A DNA stretch of 32,951 nt from Halalkalibacterium ligniniphilum (lineage in GTDB: Bacteria; Bacillota; Bacilli; Bacillales; Bacillaceae_D), in NCBI RefSeq assembly GCF_000334155.1, contig NZ_ANNK01000168.1, positions 1 through 32,951 on the forward strand, in the 5' to 3' direction. Below, one piece after another: positions 17,328 to 26,279 of this stretch. The translations under genes were made by a program, and so were the position numbers. Position 1 is the stretch's first letter, and every line of letters begins with the position of its first letter. The notes below the pieces were generated by a model. The model was given only the letters and a program-made list of their open reading frames with translations. It searched no databases and was not told the DNA's origin.

Positions 17328-18290
17328 TTAATACAATCGTTCCTGCCGTTTTCGGACAAAGAAGCGTTGCTTCATCTCTGGATCAACATATTGTTCAACA
17401 AGGGCATCGACAAGCTTGTCGGTGATCCGCACATCCTTGTCAATCACATCAAGCCAAAGAGGAATCCCTCGCCCTTCTTCTGGTGTTAAGGTATAAAGAA
17501 AATCAGCCACCAAGTTCATGTCTTTTGCTTGTTCCTCTAGCATATCAAAGCCTGTAATGGCAGGACTAGACCCGGCACGCATCCATACAGAGCGCAAGCC
17601 CGCCTTTTGCTGAATGTCCTCAACGTAAATCGTTTCTCCTTTATTTAAGACCCCAAAAAGAAAATCGCGATCATAATGAGAAGGACGTTTCAAAAATTGG
17701 GAAAAAGGGGAAAGACTAACAAGGTTTTGTGTCGTTATCTCCTCTGAGATACCCACAAGGAGAACCCCTTTTTCCAAAGCAAGGCTGCGCAGGGTTTCCC
17801 ATTGATCAGGGGCATCAATGCGATAGTGATAAAGAGCCCCATCCATTAACAAAATCGCCACATTTGTTTTTGTGATCAGTTCAGTCGCCGCTTGTAATTC
17901 TAGCTTTGATAGGAGGTGGGCTCTCCATTTCACAGGCTCAACTTTTTCCTCCCCTTCGACCTTTTCATCTAATAGGGGCGTGTATACATCTGTTTTTACG
18001 CACGTTGTCCCTTGAAGTGTTTTCGCAAGTGCTTGAAAGAAATAAAGGACATGAGGGGGGTCACCTTTTGTTTGATTGACCGAGCCATCCACAGCGCCAA
18101 CTTCGCGCCCAGCAAGCCATGAAGACAAGGTTTGATTACCCCAACGCTCCATTTGTCGAAAGACTCCGTTGGATTCTGTCAGTTTTTGTCGAATGATATC
18201 CCTGGTTTTTGTCGAATGATCGTATTTTTGGCGAATTTTCTCGTCAGCTTTTTTAATTTTATCGATGAGTTCTGGATCAATCTCAAGCAT
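17328..18290 (-). CDS. nurA: NurA-domain nuclease
   Basis: A 320-residue NurA-family protein, a 5'-3' exonuclease/endonuclease that acts with HerA. Catalytic carboxylates are recognisable in EVGAVDGSVN (D68) and ILLMDGALYHY (D150); the EKGVLLVGISE segment and the C-terminal IPLWLDVIDKDVR region follow. ATG at 18290 is preferred: AAAGGTG lies 8 bases upstream. A GTG at 18317 opens the frame but has no ribosome site. It is followed by herA after 14 bases. Two identical 16-base sequences holding Spo0A-type boxes lie inside its first 40 codons. The abrB-metS gap that it occupies is empty of these genes in B. subtilis. Confidence 0.88.
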   Translation of the reverse strand: MLEIDPELIDKIKKADEKIRQKYDHSTKTRDIIRQKLTESNGVFRQMERWGNQTLSSWLAGREVGAVDGSVNQTKGDPPHVLYFFQALAKTLQGTTCVKTDVYTPLLDEKVEGEEKVEPVKWRAHLLSKLELQAATELITKTNVAILLMDGALYHYRIDAPDQWETLRSLALEKGVLLVGISEEITTQNLVSLSPFSQFLKRPSHYDRDFLFGVLNKGETIYVEDIQQKAGLRSVWMRAGSSPAITGFDMLEEQAKDMNLVADFLYTLTPEEGRGIPLWLDVIDKDVRITDKLVDALVEQYVDPEMKQRFFVRKRQERLY

Positions 18291-18381
18291 TTTTTCAACA
18301 CCTTTCAGCTTGTACACCTTATTAAACTATTAATTTTGCGTAATAGTAAAATACTTCTAATTCATTTCGATAAAAAAATAA

Positions 18382-18410
18382 TTGACTTGTTTTGGAAACA
18401 TTGGTATTCT
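18382..18410 (+). promoter_or_regulatory. Sigma-A promoter of abrB
   Basis: TTGACT (18382-18387), a 17-base spacer, TATTCT (18405-18410). The abrB start is 76 bases downstream of the -10, leaving a leader that contains two Spo0A-type boxes. Confidence 0.75.
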
Positions 18411-18429
18411 TAGTTCATAGAGAAAAAAA

Positions 18430-18463
18430 TGTCGAATTATGACGCATATAATAAAATGACGAA
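18430..18463 (+). promoter_or_regulatory. Two Spo0A boxes in the abrB leader
   Basis: TGTCGAA (18430-18436) and TGACGAA (18457-18463) both fit the 0A-box core TGNCGAA. They lie downstream of the promoter, the same arrangement by which Spo0A~P represses abrB in B. subtilis. A roadblock or repressor role is inferred from position. Confidence 0.75.
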
Positions 18464-18486
18464 AATAGAAGAGGAGAATTGTTCAA

Positions 18487-18777
18487 ATGAAATCTACAGG
18501 TATTGTTCGTAAAGTTGATGAATTAGGCCGTGTCGTTATTCCGATTGAGCTTCGTCGTACACTTGATATTGCAGAAAAGGACGCTCTTGAAATTTATGTT
18601 GATAATGATCGCATTATCCTTAAAAAGTACAAGCCTAACATGACATGCCAAGTTACAGGTGAAGTATCTGACGACAACCTATCCATTGCTGGTGGAAAAA
18701 TCATCTTAAGCCCACAAGGTGCACAAGAGATTTTGAGAGACCTTCAAGAATATGTGAGCCGTACAACTCAATCTTAA
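18487..18777 (+). CDS. abrB: AbrB: transition-state regulator
   Basis: A 96-residue DNA-binding protein that represses post-exponential genes (biofilm, competence, proteases, antibiotics) during growth. The swapped-hairpin AbrB domain is nearly identical to B. subtilis: MKSTGIVRKVDELGRVVIPI and ELRRTLDIAEKDALEIYV, then the conserved middle KYKPNMTCQVTGEVSDDN with its single cysteine. The C-terminal multimerisation part (ILSPQGAQEILRDLQEYVS) is more diverged, as is usual. GAGGAG lies 9-10 bases before the ATG. It is transcribed against its neighbours, and its terminator is shared with rsmI. Confidence 0.97.
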   Translation: MKSTGIVRKVDELGRVVIPIELRRTLDIAEKDALEIYVDNDRIILKKYKPNMTCQVTGEVSDDNLSIAGGKIILSPQGAQEILRDLQEYVSRTTQS

Positions 18778-18792
18778 TTCACCTTTTGTAAA

Positions 18793-18834
18793 AAAGAAAG
18801 ACTCTTGCCAATTACGGCAGAGTCTCTTTTTTTG
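18793..18834. terminator. Bidirectional terminator between abrB and rsmI
   Basis: A stem of AGACTCTTGCC with GGCAGAGTCT (one bulged T, 18799-18825). It has a T-run on the + strand (CTCTTTTTTT) and one on the minus strand (CTTTCTTTTTTAC), so it can end both convergent transcripts. Confidence 0.85.
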
Positions 18835-18857
18835 CCTTCATTTATAAAAGCAATCCT

Positions 18858-19730
18858 CTAATCCCCTTGATGATATGCTTGATACACGTCACGCTTTGGG
18901 AGGTTTCGATCCTGTGCAACTTGCTTGATCGCTTCCTTTGGCTTCATTCCTAAGATAAGGTAATGCTCAACATGCTGTTCAAGTGTCATAGGGTTCCACC
19001 ATGTCTGCTCGTCTTTCCCTTCCTCTGTGCTTCCTTCAACGACCAGACAAAATTCTCCCTTAATTGTGCCGGCTTCCATCCAATCAAGGGCCTCCTCTAA
19101 TGTCCCTCTTTGAAATTCCTCAAACTTCTTCGTTAGTTCTCGGCTAATGCAAATAAGCCGATTACCAAATACCTCATGCATGAGGCGCAAGGTTTCTTTT
19201 AAACGGTGAGGGGCCTCATAAAAAAGAAGCGTTGACGGTTGATCACGTAATTGCTCCAGAGCTTCACGCTTTTGCTTTTTCTGTCTTGGTAAAAAACCAA
19301 AAAATGAAAATGAGTCGGTCGGTAATCCAGAGGCAATCAATGCTGTTAATGCAGCATTCGCTCCAGGCAAAGGGATGACAGGTAGGTCTGCTTCAATTGC
19401 CGCTTGGACAAGCTCAAAGCCCGGGTCGGAAATCGCCGGCATTCCTGCATCGCTTACAAGTGCAACTGTCGCCCCGTCCTTTACTAAATCAATTAAACCT
19501 CGCCCACTTGCTTCTTTATTATGCTCATGGTAACTGACAAGCTTCGTTTCAATGTCGAAATGGTTGAAAAGCTTTCGCGTTTGCCTTGTATCCTCTGCCG
19601 CAACAAGGTCCGCTTCTTTCAATATACGAATCGCTCGAAAGGTCATATCCTCCAGGTTGCCAATCGGGGTTGGGACAAGGTAAAGAGCACCTTGTCTTTC
19701 TTCAGCTTGAAAACTGGCTTGTTTCTTCAT
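18858..19730 (-). CDS. rsmI: RsmI (YabC): 16S rRNA 2'-O-ribose C1402 methyltransferase
   Basis: A 290-residue SAM-dependent tetrapyrrole-methylase-fold enzyme that methylates the ribose of C1402 in the 16S rRNA P-site region. Motifs visible: [47 protein letters not shown], the SAM-binding [17 protein letters not shown], and [13 protein letters not shown]. The frame is open to 19967, but the upstream part is antisense-like shadow of yazA. ATG at 19730 has GGAG 6 bases upstream (an ATG at 19733 is the alternative) and the family begins here. It overlaps the 3' end of yazA by 29 bases, continuing the yabB-yazA-rsmI operon. Confidence 0.95.
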   Translation of the reverse strand: MKKQASFQAEERQGALYLVPTPIGNLEDMTFRAIRILKEADLVAAEDTRQTRKLFNHFDIETKLVSYHEHNKEASGRGLIDLVKDGATVALVSDAGMPAISDPGFELVQAAIEADLPVIPLPGANAALTALIASGLPTDSFSFFGFLPRQKKQKREALEQLRDQPSTLLFYEAPHRLKETLRLMHEVFGNRLICISRELTKKFEEFQRGTLEEALDWMEAGTIKGEFCLVVEGSTEEGKDEQTWWNPMTLEQHVEHYLILGMKPKEAIKQVAQDRNLPKRDVYQAYHQGD

Positions 19731-19983
19731 CATTAACTCCTTTTTCAGCGACAAACTGTTCTTTTTGGCGTCGCGACAGCCTTTTAAATGCATGCTCCGC
19801 CTGTAATGCCTCTGTTTTTGTCTCATAGGAACAGGCGTAAACAAGGTGAAAAGGTCCTCTCCCACGCGTATACTTTGCCCCTTTTCCCGCTGCATGCATC
19901 GACAGCCGTCTCTCAATGTCTGTTGTATAGCCTGTATACCAGCTGCCATCCTTGCATTCAAGCACATACATATAATAATTCAT
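19702..19983 (-). CDS. yazA: YazA: GIY-YIG domain endonuclease-like protein
   Basis: A 93-residue member of the UPF0213/YhbQ group. It has the GIY-YIG core in the variant form [20 protein letters not shown], followed by the conserved arginine ([20 protein letters not shown]) and the late glutamate in [17 protein letters not shown]. The group is widespread but its substrate is uncertain; E. coli YhbQ acts on DNA. Its ATG overlaps the yabB stop (ATGA), so it is translationally coupled, as in B. subtilis. Confidence 0.92.
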   Translation of the reverse strand: MNYYMYVLECKDGSWYTGYTTDIERRLSMHAAGKGAKYTRGRGPFHLVYACSYETKTEALQAEHAFKRLSRRQKEQFVAEKGVNDEETSQFSS

Positions 19984-20723
19984 CGTCCTTCATATACCTT
20001 TCTAAATTCCTCAGTATATACACCCTCATTATTGTAAACCATTAAAGGCGGCAAACAAATGAGCCCTGGTTTACTGGCTTTTATCCCCTCGAGAAGAACA
20101 ATGTTTGCATCCTTCCCTTGCTTTGGATGGATGAATTGAACTCGCTTTGGTTCAATTTTATAATGTCGCATAAGTGTCATCATGCTAGCGAGACGCTCTG
20201 GTCGATGCACAAGTGCAACCTTCCCTTTATCCTTCACAAGCTGGCTGCTGACACGAATCACATCCTCTAGCGTACAATACATTTCATGCCGGGCAATTGC
20301 TAAATGGAGGTTTTGATTTTTTTCCTTTTCTGTCACTGTTTCAAAATAAGGGGGGTTGCATGTAACCACATCATACGTGATGCCTTTAATGGAATTTGGC
20401 AAAGCATTCAAGTCACTATGGACAAAGGAGATCTGTTCTGTTTTTTTATTTAATAAGGCATTGCGCTCCGCCATGTCATACAAACGTTCTTGAATTTCAA
20501 CCCCAATAATGCTCGCCTTGGAACGCTCAGAGAGAATCAACGGAATAATGCCATTGCCCGAACAGAGGTCAAGCATTGCTCCTTTTTGAATCGGGACATG
20601 AACAAAACGAGCGAGAAGTACTGCATCGATAGAGAACGAAAATACGTGAGGACTTTGAATCACTTTCAATTTTCCTCCAGCAACATAATCTACTCGTTCA
20701 TCGGTATGTAATTGAATCGTCAC
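19980..20723 (-). CDS. yabB: YabB: TrmN6-like tRNA adenine-N6 methyltransferase
   Basis: A 247-residue SAM-dependent methyltransferase. SAM motif [13 protein letters not shown] is at 51-62 and the N6-adenine catalytic motif NPPY at 123-126. Its closest characterised relative is E. coli TrmN6 (YfiC), which modifies A37 of tRNA-Val; the specific tRNA in Bacillus is inferred. The start is GTG at 20723 with GGAGG 9 bases upstream; an ATG just before it is out of frame and stops at once. A terminator separates it from yabA, so it may have its own promoter or rely on readthrough. Confidence 0.92.
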   Translation of the reverse strand: MTIQLHTDERVDYVAGGKLKVIQSPHVFSFSIDAVLLARFVHVPIQKGAMLDLCSGNGIIPLILSERSKASIIGVEIQERLYDMAERNALLNKKTEQISFVHSDLNALPNSIKGITYDVVTCNPPYFETVTEKEKNQNLHLAIARHEMYCTLEDVIRVSSQLVKDKGKVALVHRPERLASMMTLMRHYKIEPKRVQFIHPKQGKDANIVLLEGIKASKPGLICLPPLMVYNNEGVYTEEFRKVYEGR

Positions 20724-20756
20724 CTCATAACGCCTCCATTCCTCTCATTTATTTTC

Positions 20757-20788
20757 ACAAAAAGGGCCTTTCCACTTCAGGAAAGACC
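20757..20788 (-). terminator. Rho-independent terminator of yabA
   Basis: Nine-base arms GGTCTTTCC / GGAAAGGCC with one G-T pair, a six-base loop and CTTTTTG following on the minus strand, 28 bases after the yabA stop. Confidence 0.78.
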
Positions 20789-20815
20789 GCTTATACCTTG
20801 AGGATAGCTATCTGA

Positions 20816-21160
20816 TTATTTTTGATTCAGAAAAGAGAGGCAGAACAGACAATCGTCACCATCAGAACGAATACTGCCGTAATGGGTATTGCATATATGG
20901 AACCCTTCCTGATACAATCTGGCAAGGTTGTCATAGCCCTCGCCAATAACTGGCTTTTGCTTCAGTTCTACCGATTTATCTTCTTGCTTTTCTTTTGGAG
21001 CTTCCAAGCGCTCACGCAGATGCTCATTTTCAATGGTTAGAAAATGATTTTCTTCAATTAAATAAGCAAGCTGCTCCTTCAATCCACCTAATTCACGATG
21101 GAGTTCACCGATTCGTTCCTCAAGCTGACTTACTTGTGTAAAGATTGCCTTCTTGTTCAC
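20816..21160 (-). CDS. yabA: YabA: negative regulator of replication initiation
   Basis: A 114-residue protein that binds DnaA and the DnaN clamp and limits re-initiation at oriC. The N-terminal leucine-rich coiled coil (about 3-58) forms the tetramer. A charged linker leads to the conserved C-terminal zinc domain [18 protein letters not shown] with ligands C90, H93, C104 and C107. Length is slightly less than B. subtilis YabA (119). It follows ricT closely and ends in a terminator, closing the yaaO-to-yabA operon. Confidence 0.95.
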   Translation of the reverse strand: MNKKAIFTQVSQLEERIGELHRELGGLKEQLAYLIEENHFLTIENEHLRERLEAPKEKQEDKSVELKQKPVIGEGYDNLARLYQEGFHICNTHYGSIRSDGDDCLFCLSFLNQK

Positions 21161-21175
21161 GGGCCTTCCACCTCA

Positions 21176-22003
21176 TCATTCTGTGGCTTCAGTAGGAACC
21201 GCGCCTCTTTCCATGAGTTCCTCAAGTGAAAATTCAAGTACACGCTCACCTTCGAACAATTCAACTTGAACCAAGCGCTCTAGCATATTCAACCCAACAA
21301 CCTTCCCTTTTCCATGAGGCGTATCCATCATTTTTCCAAGGTCAGGCAACTCTTGCTTTGCAGACTCGTACATGTCATTTTCATATTTCAAACAACACAT
21401 AAGCCGTCCGCACAGCCCTGATATCTTGGCCGGATTTAATGAAAGGTTTTGATCTTTCGCCATTTTAATCGAAACAGGTTCAAAGTCTCCTAAAAACGAC
21501 GAACAGCAGAGCACCCGCCCACATGGTCCGATTCCACCGAGCATTTTTGCTTCATCACGGACACCGATCTGCCGAAGTTCAATTCTCGTCCGAAACACAG
21601 AAGCAAGGTCTTTTACAAGTTCACGGAAGTCAATTCGTCCATCAGCCGTAAAGTAAAAAAGCACCTTGTTCCGATCAAACGTATATTCAACATCAACGAG
21701 TTTCATCTCGAGTGCATGCTCAGCTATTTTCTCCACACACACACGATACGCTTTTTTCGCCGCTTCTTTGTTTTCCTCAACCGTAAGCTTGTCTTTTTGT
21801 GTTGCCACACGAATCACTTGCTTTAATGGTAAGACGACGTCATGTTCACCAACGGTTTTTCTTTCTATAACAACATTCCCGAATTCCACCCCTCGGGATG
21901 TTTCAACGATAACAGCTTCCCCTTTTGGTAAATCAAATTCACCAGGAGAAAAATAATAAATTTTGCCCGCTTTTTTAAACCGGACGCCTACTACATGATG
22001 CAA
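21176..22003 (-). CDS. ricT: RicT (YaaT): Y-complex subunit for RNase Y-dependent mRNA maturation and sporulation
   Basis: A 275-residue PSP1-domain protein, the same length as in B. subtilis. With RicA and RicF it forms a complex carrying [4Fe-4S] clusters that directs RNase Y cleavages and affects competence, biofilm and sporulation. The cysteine clusters are intact: C161, C166 and C167 in GPCGRVLCCSSF, and C198, C203 and C204 in LCGRLMCCLKYE. The start is TTG at 22003; GGAGG of its ribosome site lies within the final codons of holB, whose stop is only four bases upstream. Confidence 0.95.
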   Translation of the reverse strand: MHHVVGVRFKKAGKIYYFSPGEFDLPKGEAVIVETSRGVEFGNVVIERKTVGEHDVVLPLKQVIRVATQKDKLTVEENKEAAKKAYRVCVEKIAEHALEMKLVDVEYTFDRNKVLFYFTADGRIDFRELVKDLASVFRTRIELRQIGVRDEAKMLGGIGPCGRVLCCSSFLGDFEPVSIKMAKDQNLSLNPAKISGLCGRLMCCLKYENDMYESAKQELPDLGKMMDTPHGKGKVVGLNMLERLVQVELFEGERVLEFSLEELMERGAVPTEATE

Positions 22004-22007
22004 CCGT

Positions 22008-22994
22008 CTATCCCTCCTGTAATCTGAGCATCAGTTTTTCCATCAACAATTGCGGATGAACATTGGCACTCAGATATCGCTTTGCTTCCATAATCGCAGA
22101 CATCGACTCGCTTATTCTGCTTTGTGAGCTAGAAAGCACCTGTTGTGATAGTGTCTCTTTCTGATCTAGGTACGTGAGCGCATCATCTTTCCCTACTTGT
22201 GTATATAAAAGGTCTCGATACCATAGGAGGAGTAAATCAAGGCCAAGCTCCTGCTCTTTTCTCTCTTTAAAGTGAGGAAACCACTTTTCTTGGAGTGTAA
22301 ACATCACTTGATTTTGTCGTGAATGGAGCTCTTCTACCAATTGTATCACTACGTTCCTTGCTTGTGCAATCCACTCCCCTTCTGCCAAGCCCATCGCTTC
22401 CTCATAACTTGTTGTCAAACTTGATAAAAGGGAGGAAATCGGCAAAGAAATCCCCTCATTTGTCAAAATTTTGATAAACGCTTCGCGTGGAAGGGGTGAA
22501 AAGGTAAGAATCTGGCTACGGGACAAAACTGTTGAGAGCATATGTTGCACTTGCTCTGTCAATAAAAGAGCAAGCGTCGGCGCCCCTGGTTCCTCTAAAA
22601 ATTTTAACAGACTATTGGCAGCACTTGCTGTCATTTTGTCGGCTTGATCGATTAAATAGACTTTTTTTGACGACTCAACGCCTCGGTATGTAAATTCCTT
22701 TTGCAGATGTTCAACCTGCTGCTTTTTAATCGATTGCCCGTCTGGTTCAATCAAGTGAAGATCAGGGTGGTTGCCATGATCAATTCTTTTACAGTCTGGA
22801 CAGATTTGACATGGTTCGACCCCTTCTTTCTTCCCACAAAAAAAGCTCTTCGCAAGCTGAAGAGCTACACGTTTTTTTCCTGTGCCCCGGCTCCCCTCAA
22901 ACAGGTAAGCATGAGCAAGTCGCTCCTTTTTTAAACTACTTGTCAGCATCTGGACTACGTAAGGCTGGGTTTGAGCGAGTTCCTTCCAACTCAT
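22008..22994 (-). CDS. holB: HolB: DNA polymerase III delta' subunit
   Basis: A 328-residue AAA+ clamp-loader subunit. It shows the Walker-like loop GSRGTGKK at 34-41, a zinc module with cysteines C53, C62, C65 and C68 (CQICPDCKR), and the DnaX-like segment ANSLLKFLEEP. A helical C-terminal collar domain follows. With delta and tau it loads the DnaN sliding clamp. Length is typical. It starts 18 bases after the darA stop with AGGGGGGAUU-type purine-rich ribosome site. In B. subtilis yaaR lies between darA and holB; here it is missing. Confidence 0.95.
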   Translation of the reverse strand: MSWKELAQTQPYVVQMLTSSLKKERLAHAYLFEGSRGTGKKRVALQLAKSFFCGKKEGVEPCQICPDCKRIDHGNHPDLHLIEPDGQSIKKQQVEHLQKEFTYRGVESSKKVYLIDQADKMTASAANSLLKFLEEPGAPTLALLLTEQVQHMLSTVLSRSQILTFSPLPREAFIKILTNEGISLPISSLLSSLTTSYEEAMGLAEGEWIAQARNVVIQLVEELHSRQNQVMFTLQEKWFPHFKERKEQELGLDLLLLWYRDLLYTQVGKDDALTYLDQKETLSQQVLSSSQSRISESMSAIMEAKRYLSANVHPQLLMEKLMLRLQEG

Positions 22995-23011
22995 GGAGGA
23001 ATCCCCCCTAT

Positions 23012-23999
<988 letters not shown>

Positions 24000-24001
24000 G
24001 A

Positions 24002-25459
24002 CTACTGTTCCTCCAACTCAAAAACTAAAATCCCTCGGTCTTGCTGTTGAGAGTGATCCTGAAATCGCGCACCCGCTCTTACAAGCCTCTTATATTGGAC
24101 AATCATCTGTTCAGTGATTTCTTCACCTGCAGTGATAAGGGGGACACCTGGCGGATATGGAATGACCGCCTCTGCGGCAATTTTCCCCTGTGCGGATGAG
24201 AACGGAACACGCTTTGTCGCATACCGGTTCATTTTATCATATGTAAGAAGCAATGGAGAGTGCGTGGGACCCGTAAGCGTAGAAATTACAGGCTTTGAAA
24301 AGCGACTGCTTTCATTCGCTAGAGCCATAGCGGCTTTTTTAATCCGTTCCACAAGAGACACCTTATGATGTAATCGCGACAAACCGAAGATAAAAAGGAC
24401 GTGAGAGGTATCAGCTAGCTCAGGAAACACACCGACCTGTTCCAGCTTTTCCTGAAACGCAAAGCCCGTTGCTCCATTTACCTGTAAAATCACTTTTAAG
24501 GGATCGATCGTACATTCAGCATTCCCGCGAATGACGTTTAAATTCGGTACATCGCTAAGAGCCGTGCACACGTCTTCAATCTCATTCATGATCAAGTATG
24601 CTTCTTTCTTCGACAAACCTTCCAAAAACCCTCTTGCCAAATCGAGAGATGCAAGAATTGGATAGGATGGACTGCTTGATTGCAAAACCGTTAACTGTTC
24701 TTTTATTCGTTGAGCAACTGTATCAGAAACGTTCGTTGACAAATGTAAATACGATCCCATCGTCATTGCTGGCAGCGTTTTATGTGCGGATTGAACGGTT
24801 ACATCAGCTCCTTGAGTAAGAGCCGTTTCAGGGAAAGGTGGACCAAACGAGAAATGAGCACCGTGCGCTTCATCGACAAGAACGAGCAGGTTCCTTTCAT
24901 GAGCGAGATCAATAAGCGGCTTGATAGGCTTGGCATAGCCATAGTAGCTTGGGTAGGTCAAAATAAGCACCTTTGCTTCTGGGTAATCTTCAAGCGCCCG
25001 CTCCACTGTCGATTCAGCAATTCCCACAGGCAGCCCTGTATGTTCGTCATAGTCTGGTGAAAGAAACACAGGTCGCACATTCGCCATTTTTATTCCGTTT
25101 AAAACCGATTTATGGCTGTTCCGTTGCACAAGAACAATATCGCCAGGGGCACACGTCCCAAGAATCATTCCAAGATTTCCAACGGTTGTACCTCCCACTA
25201 AAAAATGACTTTCCTTCGCACCAAAAAAGACAGCAGCGAGGTTTTGGGCTTCTTTTATTGGTCCGGTTGGATCGTGAAGATCATCCAACCCACTAAGCTC
25301 CGTTACGTCGTAACGAAGGAGCGCCGCAAAATCAGCTTGTCCTTCCTGATGAAAAATTTGGCCATGTTTATGACCAGGCACATGGAGTGAGACTGGATCT
25401 TTTTCTACAAAATCCTTAATCCGTTCAAATAATGGCAGTCTTGTCCTTTCTTTCATCAT
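24002..25459 (-). CDS. yaaO: YaaO: Orn/Lys/Arg decarboxylase family, PLP-dependent
   Basis: A 485-residue fold-type I decarboxylase. The N-terminal part reads [36 protein letters not shown]. The PLP site is clear, with DEAHGAH at 196-202 and [10 protein letters not shown] containing the Schiff-base lysine K227; a C-terminal decarboxylase domain follows. Relatives include the arginine decarboxylase SpeA and lysine decarboxylases; the substrate of YaaO itself is not certain. The start is ATG at 25459 (or the adjacent ATG) after AAGGAG. It is the first gene of the tmk-darA-holB-ricT-yabA operon, with a TATAAT -10 immediately upstream. Confidence 0.92.
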   Translation of the reverse strand: MMKERTRLPLFERIKDFVEKDPVSLHVPGHKHGQIFHQEGQADFAALLRYDVTELSGLDDLHDPTGPIKEAQNLAAVFFGAKESHFLVGGTTVGNLGMILGTCAPGDIVLVQRNSHKSVLNGIKMANVRPVFLSPDYDEHTGLPVGIAESTVERALEDYPEAKVLILTYPSYYGYAKPIKPLIDLAHERNLLVLVDEAHGAHFSFGPPFPETALTQGADVTVQSAHKTLPAMTMGSYLHLSTNVSDTVAQRIKEQLTVLQSSSPSYPILASLDLARGFLEGLSKKEAYLIMNEIEDVCTALSDVPNLNVIRGNAECTIDPLKVILQVNGATGFAFQEKLEQVGVFPELADTSHVLFIFGLSRLHHKVSLVERIKKAAMALANESSRFSKPVISTLTGPTHSPLLLTYDKMNRYATKRVPFSSAQGKIAAEAVIPYPPGVPLITAGEEITEQMIVQYKRLVRAGARFQDHSQQQDRGILVFELEEQ

Positions 25460-25483
25460 TGTTCTGCGTCTCCTTTTTTCTTT

Positions 25484-25489
25484 ATTATA
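25484..25489 (-). promoter_or_regulatory. Likely -10 of the yaaO-yabA operon promoter
   Basis: TATAAT on the minus strand, 24 bases before the yaaO ATG; no good -35 hexamer is visible at 16-18 bases (CATAAA is the nearest), so strength is unknown. Confidence 0.4.
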
Positions 25490-25585
25490 ACGAATAAAAC
25501 TCGTTCTTTATGCTTTTCATGTATTTAAATGAAAAACTCGACTGCTATTCTATGAAAAAAGTAGACGTTACAGAATTCACTTATA

Positions 25586-25640
25586 AACCTAGTGAACTAC
25601 CCGCCACCTACGCTCCGCTTAAAGGCGGGGGATTCTTTCT
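25586..25640. mobile_element. Remnant palindromic end of an IS605/IS1341-type element
   Basis: The stretch around AACTACCCGCC, CTACGCTCCGCTTAAAGG and CGGGGGATTC is the well-known form of IS605-family ends: a GC-rich hairpin with CCCGCC/GGCGGG arms, the 'CCTTTAAGCGG' type loop and a GAATCCCCCGCC edge. A second small hairpin TTCACT/AGTGAA lies beside it (25579-25599). No tnpA or tnpB remains within the gap, so this is a solo end or a PATE-like non-autonomous element. Confidence 0.55.
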
Positions 25641-25732
25641 GGATAATGTAAAAAATGATGCGGAAGGACGCTTCCCACATAGATGCAAAAAAAGTGCAAC
25701 CTTCAATGAAGCTCTGTCCTCTTTTCCACAGT

Positions 25733-25770
25733 AAAAAAGAGTAAGTCAGCCCGCACGCTTGAACTTACCC
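25733..25770 (-). terminator. csfB terminator overlapping its stop codon
   Basis: Arms GGGTAAGT / ACTTACTC (25763-25770 and 25739-25746), a 16-base loop and TTTTTT on the minus strand. The ascending arm includes the csfB stop codon TAA. Confidence 0.72.
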
Positions 25771-25980
25771 TCCACTCCCATTCGCTCCAAGTATTGAGAG
25801 ATTGCGTAACTTTTTTACATAAAATAGATAGGCTGCATCGTCAATCTCCGTTTGTACGATCTCTCGTTCGCAGGTTTCACAGATAAAGGACGTACCGAGC
25901 TGCATTCCCGATGGCTTCTGTTGTTCACAGACAAGACAGATGTTGTACACCACTACTAGTTCCGTCTTCGGATCACTCAC
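25765..25980 (-). CDS. csfB: CsfB (Gin): anti-sigma factor for sigma-G and sigma-E
   Basis: A 71-residue zinc-binding protein. Two CxxC pairs (CLVCEQQKPSG and FICETCEREIV) make the treble-clef-like knuckle of Gin, and the tail YLFYVKKLRNL matches B. subtilis Gin (64 residues). It holds sigma-G inactive in the early forespore and blocks sigma-E. The start is GTG at 25980 with GGAGGTGA 4-5 bases upstream. A GGGAATATTT at about 26019-26028 resembles a sigma-F -10 but lacks a good -35. It is placed after the rrn operon as in B. subtilis, though separated from it by the tct/SMR insertions. Confidence 0.92.
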   Translation of the reverse strand: MSDPKTELVVVYNICLVCEQQKPSGMQLGTSFICETCEREIVQTEIDDAAYLFYVKKLRNLSILGANGSGG

Positions 25981-26142
25981 CCTATCACCTCCACTATCAT
26001 TCTTGTCAATTCCTATTTGAAATATTCCCGATGCTCCTTTATTATTGCTTCATTCATGAATAAAGCCTTTCTTATTTTCCCTGTTACTAGATTTTTTTCC
26101 TCCTTTATGGTAGGATAAAAGGAACATAACACATTCACTTCG

Positions 26143-26253
26143 CTTTCTAGGGTTCCGCAGTTACTGGTCTGGTCCAAGAGAAAGCACATAGCCTTAAGCT
26201 ATGCACACGGAGGGACAAAAGCCCGGGAGATATCAATGGATATTTCTCGGGCT
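26143..26253 (+). promoter_or_regulatory. Guanidine-I (ykkC) riboswitch
   Basis: All conserved ykkC blocks occur in order: CTAGGGTTCCG (26147-26157), CTGGTCTGGTCCAAGAGA (26164-26181), a variable hairpin CATAGC/GCTATG, and ACGGAGGGACAAAAGCCCGGGAGA (26207-26230). The last block is also the 5' arm of a 15-bp terminator (26220-26253) followed by TTTTT. Guanidine binding should capture that arm and permit readthrough into the two SMR genes. Confidence 0.95.
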
Positions 26254-26258
26254 TTTTC
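26219..26258 (+). terminator. Expression-platform terminator of the guanidine riboswitch
   Basis: Fifteen-bp stem starting AGCCCGGGAGATATC with a four-base loop and two G-T pairs, ending in a T-run (26254-26258). The riboswitch aptamer core and the stem share AGCCCGGGAGA, so folding is mutually exclusive. Confidence 0.9.
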
Positions 26259-26279
26259 ATATGGAAAGGAGAATGTAGG

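Larger units (their letters stand above)
25460..25734. other. yaaO-csfB intergenic region
   Basis: It holds the yaaO -10, an IS605-like palindromic end (see separate entry), and no coding frame with support. In B. subtilis xpaC and yaaN occupy this interval; neither is recognisable here. Confidence 0.6.

Noticed and set aside
18858-19967. Extended rsmI start at 19967
   Set aside because: The first 79 codons lie over yazA in another frame; a proper ribosome site and the family amino end support 19730.
24114-25390. Several + strand frames inside yaaO
   Set aside because: They are shadows of the decarboxylase gene without ribosome sites or protein-like motifs.
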